A stretch of DNA of 64,000 nt. It comes from Coenobita brevimanus (Eukaryota > Arthropoda > Malacostraca > Decapoda > Coenobitidae). The DNA lies in NCBI GenBank assembly GCA_032717465.1, contig CM064713.1:2457501-2521500 (forward strand). Direction: 5' to 3'. This document shows, one piece after another, positions 1-12,066 of the stretch (position 1 is its first letter; each line of letters starts with the position of its first letter). Both the position numbers and the translations under genes were made by a program. The notes under the pieces were generated by a model, which saw only the letters and a program-made list of their open reading frames with translations, had not been told where the DNA came from and ran no database searches.

Positions 1-530
1 GCCTTCTCCACACCCTCCCCCACCCCATCTGTGCCACACCTACTCCCTCTTTCCCACCCCACCCCTGCCTCACCAACACCCTTTCCCACACTTCATCCCT
101 GTCTCACTCACACCCTCCCCCTCACCCTAAATCTGCTTCACTCACATACTCTTCCCCACCCCACCCCTGCCTCACCCACACTCTCATCCCTGTCCCACCC
201 ATTCCTCATCCACACTCTTTTCTCCACCCTACCTCTGCTTCACTCACATCCCTTCTCATACCCTCTCTGCATTGATCTCACCCTCTTCCTCACGCCACTT
301 CTCTGCTTCACCCACACCTCTCCTCTATCCCACATGTAACTTATCCACATCCCCTCCCCCACCCCATCCTCACTTCACCCACACATCCCCTCTATCTCAC
401 ACCTGCCTTATCCACACATCCCTCCCCCACCCCATCCCTGCCTTCCTTTAATCATACTTGCTTCATTCACACCCCCGTCCTCTTTCCCTATGCCTCACTA
501 CCAAGCCCTTCCCACTGCTTGCTCTTCGCT
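1..530. repeat. C-rich low-complexity tract
   Basis: The tract is a degenerate array built from words such as CCCACACC, CCCTGCCTCACC and TTCCCCACCCC, with units of roughly 35-45 bp recurring imperfectly. A 102-codon open frame crosses it, but the translation is only a Pro/Leu/His/Ser echo of the repeat, so I do not treat it as a gene. Confidence 0.7.
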
Positions 531-671
531 GGGGTTCCTGGCGCCTCCTTACTCCTTGCTGATGTGAAAGTCCACTGGGTTCACGATGGAATGAAAACTA
601 TATTATCCTGTAGTTGTGCAGTCAGGAGATGCATAAATACTGCATCTATAGTATTTCACACTTAGGACACA

Positions 672-724
<53 letters not shown>

Positions 725-1000
725 AAATATAACATCAAAGAGAATTACCTAATGTGGGGGGAAACTACCAAGCCTCACTCATCTAAGAAGCAGGCAATTA
801 ACAAGATGAGAAAAGGAAAATAACAGGAGAGGGGAAAATACCAGGCCAATTTTTTTTTTTCACATCCCTCATACCACCAGACTTGAGGGATGTGAAAAAA
901 TCGCCAAAATTCCAAGTCTTTATTATTGTAAATAGAAATACCATGAGATGAGGGTCACTGGAATCATAGGTTAATTGCCCTGAACTTTCCTCTGAAGTAT
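531..1000. other. Gene-free stretch with one (CT)n run
   Basis: This contains a (CT)n microsatellite at about 672-721 and otherwise unique AT-rich sequence. I see no coding signal or RNA gene. Confidence 0.5.
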
Positions 1001-1008
1001 AATGATAC

Positions 1009-1037
1009 ATAAAAGAAGAAGAAGAAGAAGAAGAAGA

Positions 1038-1124
<87 letters not shown>
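1009..1124. repeat. Compound microsatellite (GAA)n(GA)n
   Basis: About 30 bp of GAA trinucleotides pass directly into about 84 bp of GA dinucleotides. Arg/Glu and Ser/Leu open frames over it are artefacts. Confidence 0.95.
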
Positions 1125-1267
1125 GCAGTAAGCCGGTATAAGATAAAAGCAGATGATGTGTTGAGCCTTAAGACAATGCAAGACGGTAACTTATCTTAGG
1201 TCGTCAAAGGTGCCTGGAATATGAACGAGGAACAATGAGGGAGAAGGTGATAAAACAAGGATGAGAG

Positions 1268-1268
<1 letters not shown>

Positions 1269-1330
<62 letters not shown>
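1269..1330. repeat. (CA)n microsatellite
   Basis: A pure CA run of about 62 bp. Confidence 0.95.
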
Positions 1331-1332
<2 letters not shown>

Positions 1333-1611
1333 GGTTACGGCGGTGGTGAAATGCATAAAGGTGGGAGTAAGAGGAGGTGTGAAAGGGGTGAGGATGATAA
1401 AGAAAGAAAGAGAAAGGAAAACGAAGAGGAAAAAATCTGAAGATGATGAAATGCCTTGTGTTGAGAGCAAGAAGGGGACGTGAAAAGGAATGCTAGTTGT
1501 AAAAAAATGTGGAAGAGAGAGAAAAAAACTTAAACTGCTCTCTGAAGATGATTAAAAAGAGAGAAAATGAATAGAGGCCCTTGATGTTAAAGAAAATGCA
1601 AAAGTAAAATG

Positions 1612-1698
1612 GCGGGGGACTGGGCGACTTGGAGGCGATTTGTTTGTGGCCACCCCAAACGGGATTGAGGCGTCTGGCAATAGATAAATAGATAGACA
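1612..1698 (+). mobile_element. RTE-like LINE, extreme 3' end fragment
   Basis: The last ~60 coding bases (GDWATWRRFVCGHPKRD-stop reading) and the short 3' end with an ATAGATA-type tail match the 3' end of the longer element at 15,075-15,165 almost base for base. Everything upstream is absent. This is consistent with extreme 5' truncation, the usual outcome of target-primed reverse transcription. Confidence 0.8.
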
Positions 1699-1934
1699 AA
1701 AGTAAAAAAAAAAATAAAAATCACAGGAGGAAGGACGAAAGAAAAGGGACGATTTTATTAAGCTCTGGAAGGACCAATTGTAGTAAAGGTAATACAGGAA
1801 TTGTATTATTTTCTTACATATTATTTTATTTCTTTATTCAGTGGCCTGGCAGCTTGGATTTAGCACTCTTGAATTTTCCTTCTGTTCTTCTGCTTCCTTT
1901 AGTGACAAAATGAGTAGCTTCACCCTTAAGTCTG

Positions 1935-2030
1935 TCTATCTATCTATCTATTGCCAGACGTCTTAATCCCGTAAGGGGTGGCCTCAGACAAATCGCCTCC
2001 ATGTCGCCCTGTCCCCCACCATTTCCTACT
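1935..2030 (-). mobile_element. RTE-like LINE 3' end fragment, inverted
   Basis: Reading the minus strand gives the same terminal sequence as the fragment at 1,612, including the end of the reverse-transcriptase frame and a (GATA)n-like tail, here seen as TCTATCTATC on the plus strand. It diverges by several substitutions. The two opposed fragments lie about 240 bp apart. Confidence 0.75.
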
Positions 2031-2137
2031 GCATGTTCACCCTTTCAGCACGAGGATGTATATATAACTTAAGGCTATCTTTAGACATCTTCAGTTTCAG
2101 GGAGACTTATCCAACTGAGGGGTTAGAACAGATTTCA

Positions 2138-2212
2138 TTAACGTCTTCAGTACAACAGGGCTTTCTGGAGTTGAAGGAAATCGTCTGGAGGGAGCAAAAA
2201 TAAAACATCTAT
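2138..2212 (+). repeat. Fold-back repeat arm (family B)
   Basis: It contains GAAATCGTCTGGAGGGAGCA and downstream A-rich sequence that recur elsewhere in the window at, for example, 23,680, 26,380 and 28,790. The AATAAA core is mutated in this copy. Confidence 0.5.
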
Positions 2213-2512
2213 ACTCCTTTTACTCAAACGTGTATTAAAAATTATCTGTCCATCATGAAAGCTGAGCTGTAACCATAGATTCACTGTAGATTATGATGCT
2301 AGTCACAAAGAAGTGCTAAGGAAAGGATACAGCGCCATAGCATTCTCTTCTGCTACTCAAGTAAAAGAAACTGCTAAAGGACGAAAATCTGGGCTAAGCT
2401 TTGGTGAATAAATCCTTACGTTACTGTTATGATGGCATTACCAAAACTAAAGAAATAAATGGACAGATAAATAAAATAAAAGTGTTTAAGTTGGAGACAG
2501 GGACTGAATAAT

Positions 2513-2743
<231 letters not shown>

Positions 2744-2983
2744 ACACCCCATTCATCTTGGCTACCTGCAAGCTTCTCTCAAAGTACCATCTTCCCTCCT
2801 TTTGTTACTCCCTCACCCACATTCCTTCCTTCCTTCCTTCTTTCCTTCCTCTCTCTTTGTTCGAGCCTCCTCCTTCGTCTCCTCTCTGTGTTATCTCCTC
2901 CCATTTCTGTACTCCTACATTGTCTTCTCTTATTTCCTTCTTTACATCATTCTTTCCTTCATCTCTCGGCTAATCACCTTGTT

Positions 2984-2985
<2 letters not shown>

Positions 2986-3026
<41 letters not shown>
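2986..3026. repeat. (CT)n microsatellite
   Basis: A 41-bp pure CT run just upstream of the truncated LINE copy. Confidence 0.9.
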
Positions 3027-3027
<1 letters not shown>

Positions 3028-3048
3028 AATATGACTGAGCAATTTACT

Positions 3049-3868
3049 TCCTGTGTTGCTGTTTGCTGATGATACAGTATTGTTGAGTGAAGATGAATGG
3101 GCGTTGCAAGGTTTGGTGAATGAATTTGGGACAGTGTGTAGGAGGAGGAAGCTGAAAGTTAATGTAAACAAAAGTAAAGTTATGGTGTTTGAGAGGAATG
3201 AAGTCACAGAGTGTGCAGTGAGGTTGGATGGTGAGGATATGGAGAATGTGAGTGCATTCAAGTACTTGGGTAGTGTGATGAGTAAGGATGGAACTTTGGG
3301 GGATGAAGTACGTGAAAGGGTACAGCAGGGAAGAAAGGTTGTTGGTACACTGAAAGCAGTGATGAGAAATAGGGAGGTGAGTATGGAAGTTAAGAAGTCA
3401 CTGCATGATGGTATTGTGATCCCTACCCTGACGTATGGAAGCGAGGCGTGGACCTTGCAAGTGGGGAACAAGTCAAGAGTGAGAGCAGTGGAAATGAGTT
3501 ACTTGAGAGGAGCATGTGGAGTGACGTGGAGGGACAGGTTGACGAATGAAGAAGTGAAGGAACGTTGTGGGGTAGATGTGGATGTGGTTGAAAAGATTAG
3601 GAGAAATACACTGAGATGGTTTGGAGATGTGGAGAGAATGGAGAATGAAAGACTGACTAAGAGGGTGTATGTAGGTGAGGTGGAGGGAGGGAGAGTGAGG
3701 GGTAGACCGAGGATGAGGTGGAGGGATGGAGTTGAGAGGTATATGAGGGAGGGGGGGGTGAGTTGGGGGGAGGGGAGTCAAATGGTGGGTGACAGAGTGA
3801 CTTGGAGGCGTTTTGTCTGCGGCCACCCTTTGCGGGATTAGGGCGTCGGGCTATAGATAGATAGATAG
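3049..3868 (+). mobile_element. 5'-truncated RTE-like LINE with target-site duplication
   Basis: The insertion spans the last part of the reverse-transcriptase frame plus a (GATA)n-like 3' tail. It is collinear with 14,340-15,165 of the longer copy. The direct repeat AATTTACT flanks it (3,041-3,048 and 3,869-3,876), which supports a genuine target-primed insertion with an 8-bp duplication. The 5' edge falls just before the catalytic FADD block, so the piece cannot move on its own. Confidence 0.85.
3053..3841 (+). pseudogene. Reverse transcriptase C-terminal part (RTE-like LINE)
   Basis: The frame is open for 262 codons and starts inside the catalytic domain: LLFADDTVLLSEDEW is the palm motif with the two metal-binding Asp. 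It then carries the thumb-like region (KYLGSVMSKDG), the SEAWTL block and the conserved C-terminal segment GRPRMRWRDGVERYM. It is about three-quarters identical to the C-terminus of the element at 12.8-15.1 kb by eye. The first ~500 codons of the polyprotein are missing, so this is a dead fragment even though no stop interrupts it. The listed start is only the first Met in the remaining frame. Confidence 0.85.
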
Positions 3869-3879
3869 AATTTACTAAT

Positions 3880-4630
3880 GGAGATCATTTCACCAATCAA
3901 GCCTCTATCCCCTCCCCTAAACCACACAGCTTCTAAAAAATGCAATAATAATGAAATAAGTGGTTTTATGAAGGCCATAGTGAATGCATTTTCCAGGAAC
4001 AGTGTTGTGCGAGGGAGGTAACGACCCAATTAAACCGCTAAATGACCCTTATTAGTAACATGCACACACAGGTTACGATTTCGCGCTGTGCCTAGAATAA
4101 ATCATTTAATATTTCACCAGTTATATACCCGCTTATGCACAAAATTATTTATCTTCACGACACATAATGAGTAAATACTGACCTTGGCGAGCAGGGTATC
4201 TTTGCAAATTGGTTTTATATTTCAGAAATGGTAAAAATATCATATCGTTGCGCAAGTCTGTGAGTAATTGGAAGGTATGTTATCTTGAGTTCAGAGCTAA
4301 TATATTTACTCAGAGTAGGGTAAATAAGAGTACACAGCTTATTAAAGATCAAGGTAACCCATATGCCTGCTATTCTTGTTTTCATAGATTAGTGAGTGAT
4401 GCATTATTTTGTCCTATAGCATGTCCCTGCCACTGATGAATGATTTACAATAGACATAAGTTCAATTACACTATCACTTCACCACACAGTTCCTTTCCTA
4501 CCTCCCCGTACCCCATCGCCTTCCACCCTTTCCCAGCGTCCCCTCACTCCTGGATGTGTCAGCTATTGAGTCGGTACTTCCGGGATTCTCATCTCTGGCG
4601 TAAGATGAACCCAATCAGGACACGTATCCA
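3880..4630. other. Unique AT-rich stretch, no gene seen
   Basis: Short open frames (up to 75 codons) show no recognisable motif. No tRNA-like fold or repeat array was noticed. Confidence 0.4.
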
Positions 4631-4636
4631 GTCAGG

Positions 4637-4852
4637 AATAAACCAAACCAGGAAGTAACCCAACCAGGATGTCAATTCAAGCAAGAAGTCAACCCAACCA
4701 GGAAGTAACCCAACCAGGAAGCAACCCAACCAGGAAGTCAACCCAACCAAGAAGTCAACCCAACCAGGAAGTAACCCAGCCAGGAAGTGAACCCAGCCAA
4801 GAAATGACCCCAACCAGGACGTGAACCCAATCAGGAAGTCAACCCAACAGTG
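4637..4852 (+). repeat. Minisatellite, ~17-18-bp AACCCAACCAGGAAGTC unit
   Basis: About twelve imperfect units are arranged head to tail, with GTC/GTA alternation at the unit end. The 74-codon minus-strand frame rich in WVDFL is a translation of this array. Confidence 0.9.
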
Positions 4853-5070
4853 TCTGCCGTAATTGTCGGTGATTTTCGTCTCTAGTCCACAATGGGTACG
4901 CGGACTCTAAGAAGTCAACAAGGATATTGATTTTTATCCTTTTTTTCATTTTTATGCTGCGTCTGAATTAAGTGACAAATTCAGTGAGTGTGAGGGGGTT
5001 TATTCTATTTTATTCATTTTTCTATTACGAGTTTTAGCTGACTTTTACTCATCTCCCATACTGATATTCG

Positions 5071-5160
5071 AGCTCCTTTGACTCCCTCTCAGCTGAATAA
5101 AACCGCCTTGAGTCAACTGGAGTACAATGCAAGAGTTGTTCTGATCATGAGGGGGTTAGG
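5071..5160 (+). repeat. Dispersed repeat family A copy
   Basis: The order CTCCTTTGACTCCCTCTCAG, CTGAATAAAACCGCCTTGAG, CAAGAGTTGTTCTGATCATG, AGGGGGTTAG is repeated at 54,179-54,266 on the same strand and at 61,300-61,493 on the other. Confidence 0.7.
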
Positions 5161-5301
5161 TGAACGAAAGGTGGAATAGGTAGGGTTAGAATAATGGGTA
5201 AGGATGGGAGACAGACTGGATGAGAGATGGATGATGGAGAGAAGGAGCTTTAGGATAATGAAGATGTGAGACGGACTGAGAGAAGGATGAGAGAGACAGT
5301 G

Positions 5302-5350
5302 GATGATGGATAGATGGATGGATGGATGGATGGATGGATGGATGGATGGA
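5302..5350. repeat. (GGAT)n microsatellite
   Basis: About twelve GGAT tetramers. Confidence 0.9.
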
Positions 5351-5538
5351 GGTAGCGGACGATAGGGGGAAGTAGGACCCTTGGTTGTGCCAGGTTTACT
5401 GTTGTTTGAGCTGTTTTTTCATGATTCCAGTACCAAGACACTCGTATATTTTATAAGTCCTTCTCCTGCTCGGTTTCCCTCTCCTTCTCCTCCCACCCAG
5501 CTCACTCTCATGCACTCCCTAGTCAAGCTTACCAAAAG

Positions 5539-5540
<2 letters not shown>

Positions 5541-5597
<57 letters not shown>

Positions 5598-5722
5598 AGG
5601 AAGTGGGATGTGGAGATGCGACAGCCAGAAGAAGAAATGGAGACAAATGTTCCACCTCGATCACCACCCCATCTAGCTGATTTGCCCACCTGTTTTCACC
5701 CACCCTATCACTTTAACCTTTT

Positions 5723-5800
<78 letters not shown>
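5541..5800. repeat. (CT)n and (GT)n microsatellites
   Basis: CT spans about 5,541-5,593 and GT about 5,727-5,800, separated by about 130 bp of unique sequence. Confidence 0.9.
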
Positions 5801-5805
<5 letters not shown>

Positions 5806-5849
5806 GCCTCATACCATTTTTTAAAGATTTTATTCAACTTAGAGGCAGG

Positions 5850-6075
5850 GTTGGTCTACAAATGAGTAGTCGTTTGTTTTTCAGAACGAGAGGTCAGAGG
5901 TCATGTTCACAGCGCTATATCAAATTATGGCATTGATAATCACAGTTTACCATTTTTTATCCAATTTAGACCAAACCTGGGGGAAGGGTTGAAGGTAAGG
6001 CGGAAATGATGTTCTTCCATTTTGAGAGCAATCAGTCAAAGGTCAATGTCACAGGGCAAGGTCAACGTTCAATCC
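5850..6075 (+). repeat. AGGTCA-bearing dispersed repeat
   Basis: It contains GAGAGGTCAGAGGTCATG and CAAAGGTCAATGTCACAGGG followed by AAGGTCAACG, together with the phrase TTTAGACCAAACCTGGGGG. The reverse complement of the same vocabulary recurs several times at 21.65-22.38 kb, so this is one copy of a dispersed element. Confidence 0.55.
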
Positions 6076-6589
6076 GTGTGTGTGCATTACAAAATAACAA
6101 GACTTGATTCGTTATGAACCATACTTGGTAGATGGGCTGTGGATCAGCAAAGGAGTGTACCTCAAGTTATATTACTGAGTTTCAAACAGCGGTATATGAT
6201 CTCAAAGCAACAAGTGGTTTACTTCCCAGCCTCCTTCCATTCCTGCAGTTTGATCTCCTTCCTTGCATCTTTATATCTCCCTCTCTCCTCAGCGCGTCCC
6301 TTTTCATGTTCAAAGTACCTCGGTTTCTGAGATGGACTGGATCGTTTATTCATGCCAAACTTACGTCAGGCTCTGGGAAGGACTGGAGTTTTTACTATTT
6401 TTTATTTTGTTTTGTTTTTACCTGTAGAACACCTGTGTTAATGGGATGGGCTTATTACCTCAGGATCTGGGAAGGACTGAAGTGTTTTTTCCACCTGCAG
6501 GGGATGTCATTGCATTTATGTGGTCCTGTCACCGCCGCATATAGGTGAAGTGTGTTGTCGGGAAGAGTGGGGTACATCCAGTCACTGCG
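6076..6589. other. No gene recognised
   Basis: A 138-codon frame (6,132-6,548) crosses here, but its translation has no motif I recognise. Internal direct duplication is visible: AGGCTCTGGGAAGGACTG and AGGATCTGGGAAGGACTG lie about 100 bp apart. Confidence 0.3.
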
Positions 6590-6832
6590 CATTTGTTGTG
6601 GAGAGAAATTATAATGATTATCTGACTAAGTATGTATGTGAGTGAGGTGACGAGGGGTAAGAGAGGGGGAGATCTAAGATGAGATGGGGTGATGGAGTGG
6701 AAAAGCAAATGAGTGAGGGTGGTGTGAATTGGAGGGAGGGTAGTCTGACTGCAGAGGGTGTGGTGAATTGGTGGCGATTTGTTTGTGGTCGCACCTTCCT
6801 GGATTAAGTAACTTGGCCATAGACAGAAACAA
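6590..6832 (+). pseudogene. Decayed RTE-like LINE 3' end
   Basis: With stops and frameshifts, the plus strand reads the C-terminal block RGRSKMRWGDGVEKQMSEGG, then NWWRFVCGRTFLD and a stop, followed by a CATAGACAG tail. This aligns with GRPRMRWRDGVERYMREGG and FVCGHPKRD of the full copy. The tail is more eroded than in the other fragments, implying an older insertion. Confidence 0.75.
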
Positions 6833-6892
6833 GAGTGACTTTCAAATCCAGGGTGCCACTTTCGGAGTCCTACAAATTTTTTAGAAGTGTTT

Positions 6893-7077
6893 CACAATTG
6901 GCCACTTGATATAAGGGTTGCACAATTGGCCACTTGACACAGGGGTTTCACAGTTGGCCACTTGACACAGGGGTTTCACAATTGGCCACTTGACACAGGG
7001 GTTTCACAATTGGCCACTTGACACAGGGGTTTCACCACTGGCCACTTGACACAGGGGTTTCACAGTCGTCCACTTGG
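6893..7077 (+). repeat. 28-bp minisatellite (CACAATTGGCCACTTGACAC...)
   Basis: Six full units start at 6,893, 6,921, 6,949, 6,977, 7,005 and 7,033, with a partial seventh. The unit ends in AGGGGTTT. Substitutions are few, so the expansion is recent. Confidence 0.95.
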
Positions 7078-7700
7078 GGGCGTTTGGGGGTAAAATGTGG
7101 TTGCAAATATCGACGTTAGTTATTTTCGCAGTATCAAAGTAAATCGCGTTTAAAATAGATAAATATTGTGTGGAAATAGTTTTAATAAGAAATGATATAC
7201 TACGTGAAGAATGTTATACTTGACTGAGCCGTAAATAAGTAAAACAAAATAATACCAAACACTGCGACGAGATGGCTGGTTATCCATATTGTACTCTTCT
7301 TTCATATGGATAAATCGGAGCATAATTTTGTTCAGCAAAATACTTAATATAATGTCCAAAGTATATTTACACGATACTTTTTTTTTTGTTATAAACGTGA
7401 TTTGTGTTTATACCATCAACTATGTATTTTAACTTTTTTGTAGCTTGGATTGTAAAGTGGAGTGATATTATTTTCCCAGCTGTGTCTATCTAATCCCAAC
7501 AAAGCATGACAGTCTGCTGCAGTATACAACACGAGTATACCCGTGTTGTTTCAGCATTAATGAAACATAACTGCAGTGAATATTTTAGGTATATAAATTC
7601 CATCATACATTTCGGCAAAAATGCCAATACGAATTATTTATATTGTAAAAGCTAATGCAAAGGACCTGGCATTCTGCTTGTGTTTTATGCATACGGATGT
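7078..7700. other. AT-rich stretch, no gene seen
   Basis: Only short frames without motifs are present. Confidence 0.4.
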
Positions 7701-7746
7701 GTGTATGTGGATGTCTGTATGTTGGATTGTGTATGTGTATGTACGA

Positions 7747-7750
<4 letters not shown>

Positions 7751-7796
<46 letters not shown>

Positions 7797-7892
7797 GCAC
7801 TAGGGAATGTTTGTTAGTGAGGTTGTGCATGTGGAAATGTGTGTATGTGGGGCTTTGTGTATGTGATGTCTTTATATGAGGGGAGGTTTGTA

Positions 7893-7956
<64 letters not shown>

Positions 7957-8098
7957 GGAAAGGTTTATGTAGAGTGTGTGTATGTAGATGATTTTTGTTT
8001 GTTGGTTGGTGTGTATTTGAGATTATATATGTGTATGCATGAATACGTATGTGCGTGTCAGTGTCTGGATGTGTGGATGTTTGTCGGGAGCAGTATGT

Positions 8099-8129
<31 letters not shown>
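7751..8129. repeat. (GT)n, (GT)n and (GA)n microsatellite cluster
   Basis: GT runs lie at about 7,751-7,784 and 7,893-7,952 with degenerate TGTATG spacers, and GA at about 8,102-8,129. Confidence 0.9.
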
Positions 8130-8133
<4 letters not shown>

Positions 8134-8559
8134 GAAGGAAGGGCCGGATATAAACCAGGAAACTGGAACATTAAAATTATCACTGGTGCTTCGGTCCCTC
8201 ATTTTACGCTACGCGAGATAACAAGGATTCTTCAAATGCTTGCGCTTTATTGCGTATTTTATTATGGACGGGATGTAATAATGGAAATAAGGGAGAGGGG
8301 AGCGTTGTGCAAGGGTTAACCAGAGTTTTAATAACACTCTTGTGAAGGTGAGGCACAATTACGGACATATACAGACCCAATTCATAACGATAGCTAACGA
8401 GACACTGAACGTTGACATTCGAGACCCATCAATGCGGATTTCGGAGGCAACAGACTTTTCAGAATACTGTGAAGGAGTTTCATAAGTGTTCGACTAGATA
8501 TTTTTGTCCGCAACTGTTCATCAAGACAAGTTCTGGAGATTGCATGTGTTGTGTGTTTT

Positions 8560-9195
8560 TATTTAAGGACCTGAGTTGCAGAGAGGGGCGCTCAGATTTT
8601 AGGCTCATAATTCTGTTCGGCGTATCAGGGAATGTGTATGGCAGAGATGTGACTGGAGGATTAGAGCAACACACTGAATACCCCTACTAGTGAGGAACAG
8701 GCAGACTTTAATGTGGCAGGGGTTGTGCTGATGTCCACAGGTAAAAAGGAAACACGAAATATCCCGAGTTTTTTCGTGTATTCGCATCTTCAGGGGAGAG
8801 CAAAGGGATGTGTGAGTTTGGTGTTTGTGCTGAGAAATGTATGGCGAAGCACGCATGTAAGAGGGACGATCTGTATGTAGCCTTTATTGATCAGGAGAAA
8901 ATATTGGACTGAGATGATAGATGTACCTTGTGGTGAGAAATATCAATGTATGGGACGGGAATAAAACTCTTAAATGCAGTAAAAAAAATGTACTAATGAG
9001 AAGGGTATGTGTGGGAGTGGGGAAGGAGGAGGGTAAGAGGTTTTAGGGAAAGGAGAGGAAGATAAAAGCTTTCAGGTAAAAATGAGGCTGTGTCAGGGAT
9101 GATGATATGTCGACACTGCTGTTCATTCTGTTCATGGAAGGGCTGGTGAGAGAGGCTGACGTGAGGGTACTGGGAAGGGGAGAACTAACGATGAA
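8560..9195 (+). pseudogene. Heavily decayed RTE-like reverse transcriptase
   Basis: Pieces in different frames line up in order with the intact-looking copy. SGNVYGR matches the IGKVYGRILIDRV block. EEQADF matches EEQGGF. DDLYVAFIDQEKILD matches KLYAAFMDLEKAYDRV. KLLNAV matches KLLNAVKSMYDG. RLCQG followed by LFILFMEG matches GLKQGCVMSPWLFNLYMDG. Many indels and stops separate them. This is an old remnant of the same LINE family as at 12-15 kb. Confidence 0.7.
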
Positions 9196-9419
9196 CTTAA
9201 ATCGTTAGGCCTATATGGGCACATCTCCATAAAGTGTCAAGAGCTCCGGAAAAATAGCATGGGATAATTTTCGGTTCATAAATTGATTGTGCCCCTTCAT
9301 CACTTCACATTATCCTTTATATTATATTCATCCAACGTAAATAGTGCTCACATTCCTTTTATAACGTCCCCCTTCCCCTTTCTGATGTCCCCTCATTCAA
9401 CACCACACCACCCCACACC

Positions 9420-9600
9420 ATAAAGTACCACACTACACTACACTACCTTACACTTCACTACACTACACTACACTACACTACACTACACTACACTACACTA
9501 TACTACTTTACACTACACTACACTACATTACACTACACTACACAACACTGCACTACACACCACTACCTTACACTACAATGCACTACACTACACAACACTA
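9420..9600. repeat. (CACTA)n pentamer array
   Basis: Pentamers run head to tail with scattered CTT and CAACA variants. Confidence 0.9.
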
Positions 9601-10454
9601 CGTTATGCACCATTATGCTACACACTACACCACACCACACCCAACCCTCTTTTTTTCAACTATCACACTCTCCTCTCATCCTCTACTCCACCCTCCTAGG
9701 CAGCACACCACGCAGCATCACACACAAAACACCAAACCCAGTCTTTTTTCTCCACTACACATTCGTTACTGTTTATCCTTATACTTCACACCACTCCACA
9801 CCACACCACACCAACATCTTTTCCACAACATACCTGTCCCACTTACCACTCACCACTCTACACCGCACCACACCACAGCCAGACTTCCTTTTCCACAACA
9901 CATTAGACTCACCACGCACTCTTCCAACTACAGCATACCCATTCCAGCCTCCCATTAAACATACCTATCATCCCACACCACATCTCACACCACGCTATAA
10001 AGCACATCCCACTCAACACGCAGTCCACACTACACGGCAAAATACCCACCTATTCTCAAACACACCTTGCTACCACTATGCATCACATCGCAACATACAT
10101 ACAATCCCTTTTTTCACTATTTATCACTCTCATTACTCCCCCTCCACACTAGCTTCCACCACACTGCATCGTACCAAGCCACACTTATTCTCACACGCAA
10201 CCCATTCACCAAGCCACACCACAACACATTACGCCATGCCCACTTTACAACATTATACACTCACCATTCTTACTCTGTCCCCTACATCACATCACACCAC
10301 ATCACACAACATCACATCATCCAACACAACACAACACGTACATTCTTCAGCATCACATCACATCATGCCACATCGCATTACACCAAACACCATGTTCACT
10401 CTTCAACAATTTAGTAACTCATTACTCTGTCCACAACACATCACATCACACTAG
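9601..10454. repeat. CA-rich degenerate pentamer region
   Basis: The sequence is dominated by CACAC, CACTC and CATCA words. A 279-codon frame rich in His/Thr/Ser/Pro spans it but contains no domain, and two other frames are also open here. That is expected from biased composition rather than coding. Confidence 0.7.
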
Positions 10455-10530
10455 ATCACGCCACAGCACATCACACCACACCACACCACACCACACCACA
10501 CCACACCACACCACACCACACCACACCACG
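10455..10530. repeat. (CCACA)n pentamer array
   Basis: A near-perfect run of about 15 pentamers. It is the complement of the (TGTGG)n arrays at 27 kb. Confidence 0.95.
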
Positions 10531-11460
10531 CCGCGACTCCTGGATCCTCATCGCAGTCTGATCCAAAAACCTGTTCATTACTCTTTGAATCCTACTGGTT
10601 TATCATAAAAATTTCTGTTTATTTCCTGTAAGGGAAGATCTCGGATATAGAACCTCCAGGCACTGGTGTCCCTACCCAGTAAAAACCTCTCTTCCATCTA
10701 CACACCACCATCCCTTACATAGGGCCTTATTTAAGTGGCATTACAGACTTCGTTGGCGGTTTTCCTGATAGATTTATTTTTACCTGCGGCGATAACCAGC
10801 AAGTCAATGAGTGACCGGCGTTCGTCTTATTCGTCTTCTGCTTCTGACGGATTTGTTAAAAGGAGGCCTTTGGAGACATAGAAGTGGTACTGTATAAGGT
10901 AACTTGACATGAAGAATCCAAATCAGCCATCAGCTGACACCTCGGGTGGTGCCATCTGGCGACATCTTTAGTAAAAGTGCTTGATTTAAGCCTATTGAAA
11001 CAAAAGTCGTCCCACATAGGTTTATTTGACATGGCTAGTTACTTTTTACAGTAAACTGTTTGAAGCAAGAGCCTCGCCGCAGGTCTAGAGCAATTCTACT
11101 TTTGTTCATATTACCGGTACACGTTCTTATTCATTTGTATGCTGTTTATATTGTGCTTTTATCCACGTAACTCAAAAAGCTAGTGAGGTGCAATATACAG
11201 AAAACATGTCTAAGCAACAGGTGTTATATCTCCACAGGAACTCAGAATACCACTCATAGTCTCATGCTTTATCTCTCCACCTTGTCCTCGGTCTCTGTGT
11301 GTCCAATTCCTTATATTTTAGATTATGATTTATTTTAATGGGTATATTTGTGACCATCTGAACAGTGTGTCAAGATTGCTCTGAAGGATTTAGAAATGCA
11401 CAGCGAAGTTTATGATTCTTTTTTCTCCCAACATCTCTTTGCTTATAGGCCTACTCTGTC
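10531..11460. other. Unique sequence, no gene recognised
   Basis: No frame longer than about 60 codons with a motif, no RNA gene and no array were noticed. Confidence 0.4.
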
Positions 11461-11765
11461 CCATCTCCACATTCATCTATGCCTCCCACCCTTCTGCCTG
11501 TCCTATTCCTCCCTTCACTCACCCTTCCCCCTTCTTCCTCATCCCTTCACACTGCTCTCAGTTCTCTCTCCAGGTCCACTTCCCAATTCCCTTTTCCCAC
11601 TCTCCCTCCCTCCACCCCATTCCCTCTCCCTACTTTCCCTCCCTCCACCTCACTCCCTATCCCTACTCCTTCCCTCCACCCCACTCCCTCTCCCCTTTCT
11701 CCTTCCTTCCACACCACCTCCTTCCCGATTCTGCCCTCCCTGTACCCTTTCCCTGGCCTCATTTG
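11461..11765. repeat. Polypyrimidine tract with TCCCTCCACC units
   Basis: About 300 bp are nearly all C/T on the plus strand, with recurring CTCCCTCCACCCCACTCCCT. All three plus-strand frames are open through it, which shows that the open frames are compositional. Confidence 0.8.
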
Positions 11766-12066
11766 CCTCAGGGCCTAAACATTAACAGTGCGTCAGTATG
11801 AATCCCATTCAGGATATTACCAAGGCGTCTTCAAACCTTCCTCCATTACTCTCTCCCTCGTATACCTTAGTTAGATCCAAGTCTCCAGCTCTCTCTACTA
11901 AAGCTCTTCATTTCCGTCTCATCCAAACCTCCCTGGACTTTTTCCTAGTGGCTCTTCCCTTCCATTTCCTCTTAAGACCCCCTGGGGGTAGGGGGGTTTG
12001 TCAAGAATACTCCCCCAGTATCCCTGCTTGTCGTAAAAGGCGACTAAATGGGTTGGCGGAGGGTTA

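Noticed and set aside
9578..10454. 279-codon His/Thr/Pro-rich frame
   Set aside because: It is driven by CA-rich pentamers; all plus-strand frames are similarly open and there is no motif.
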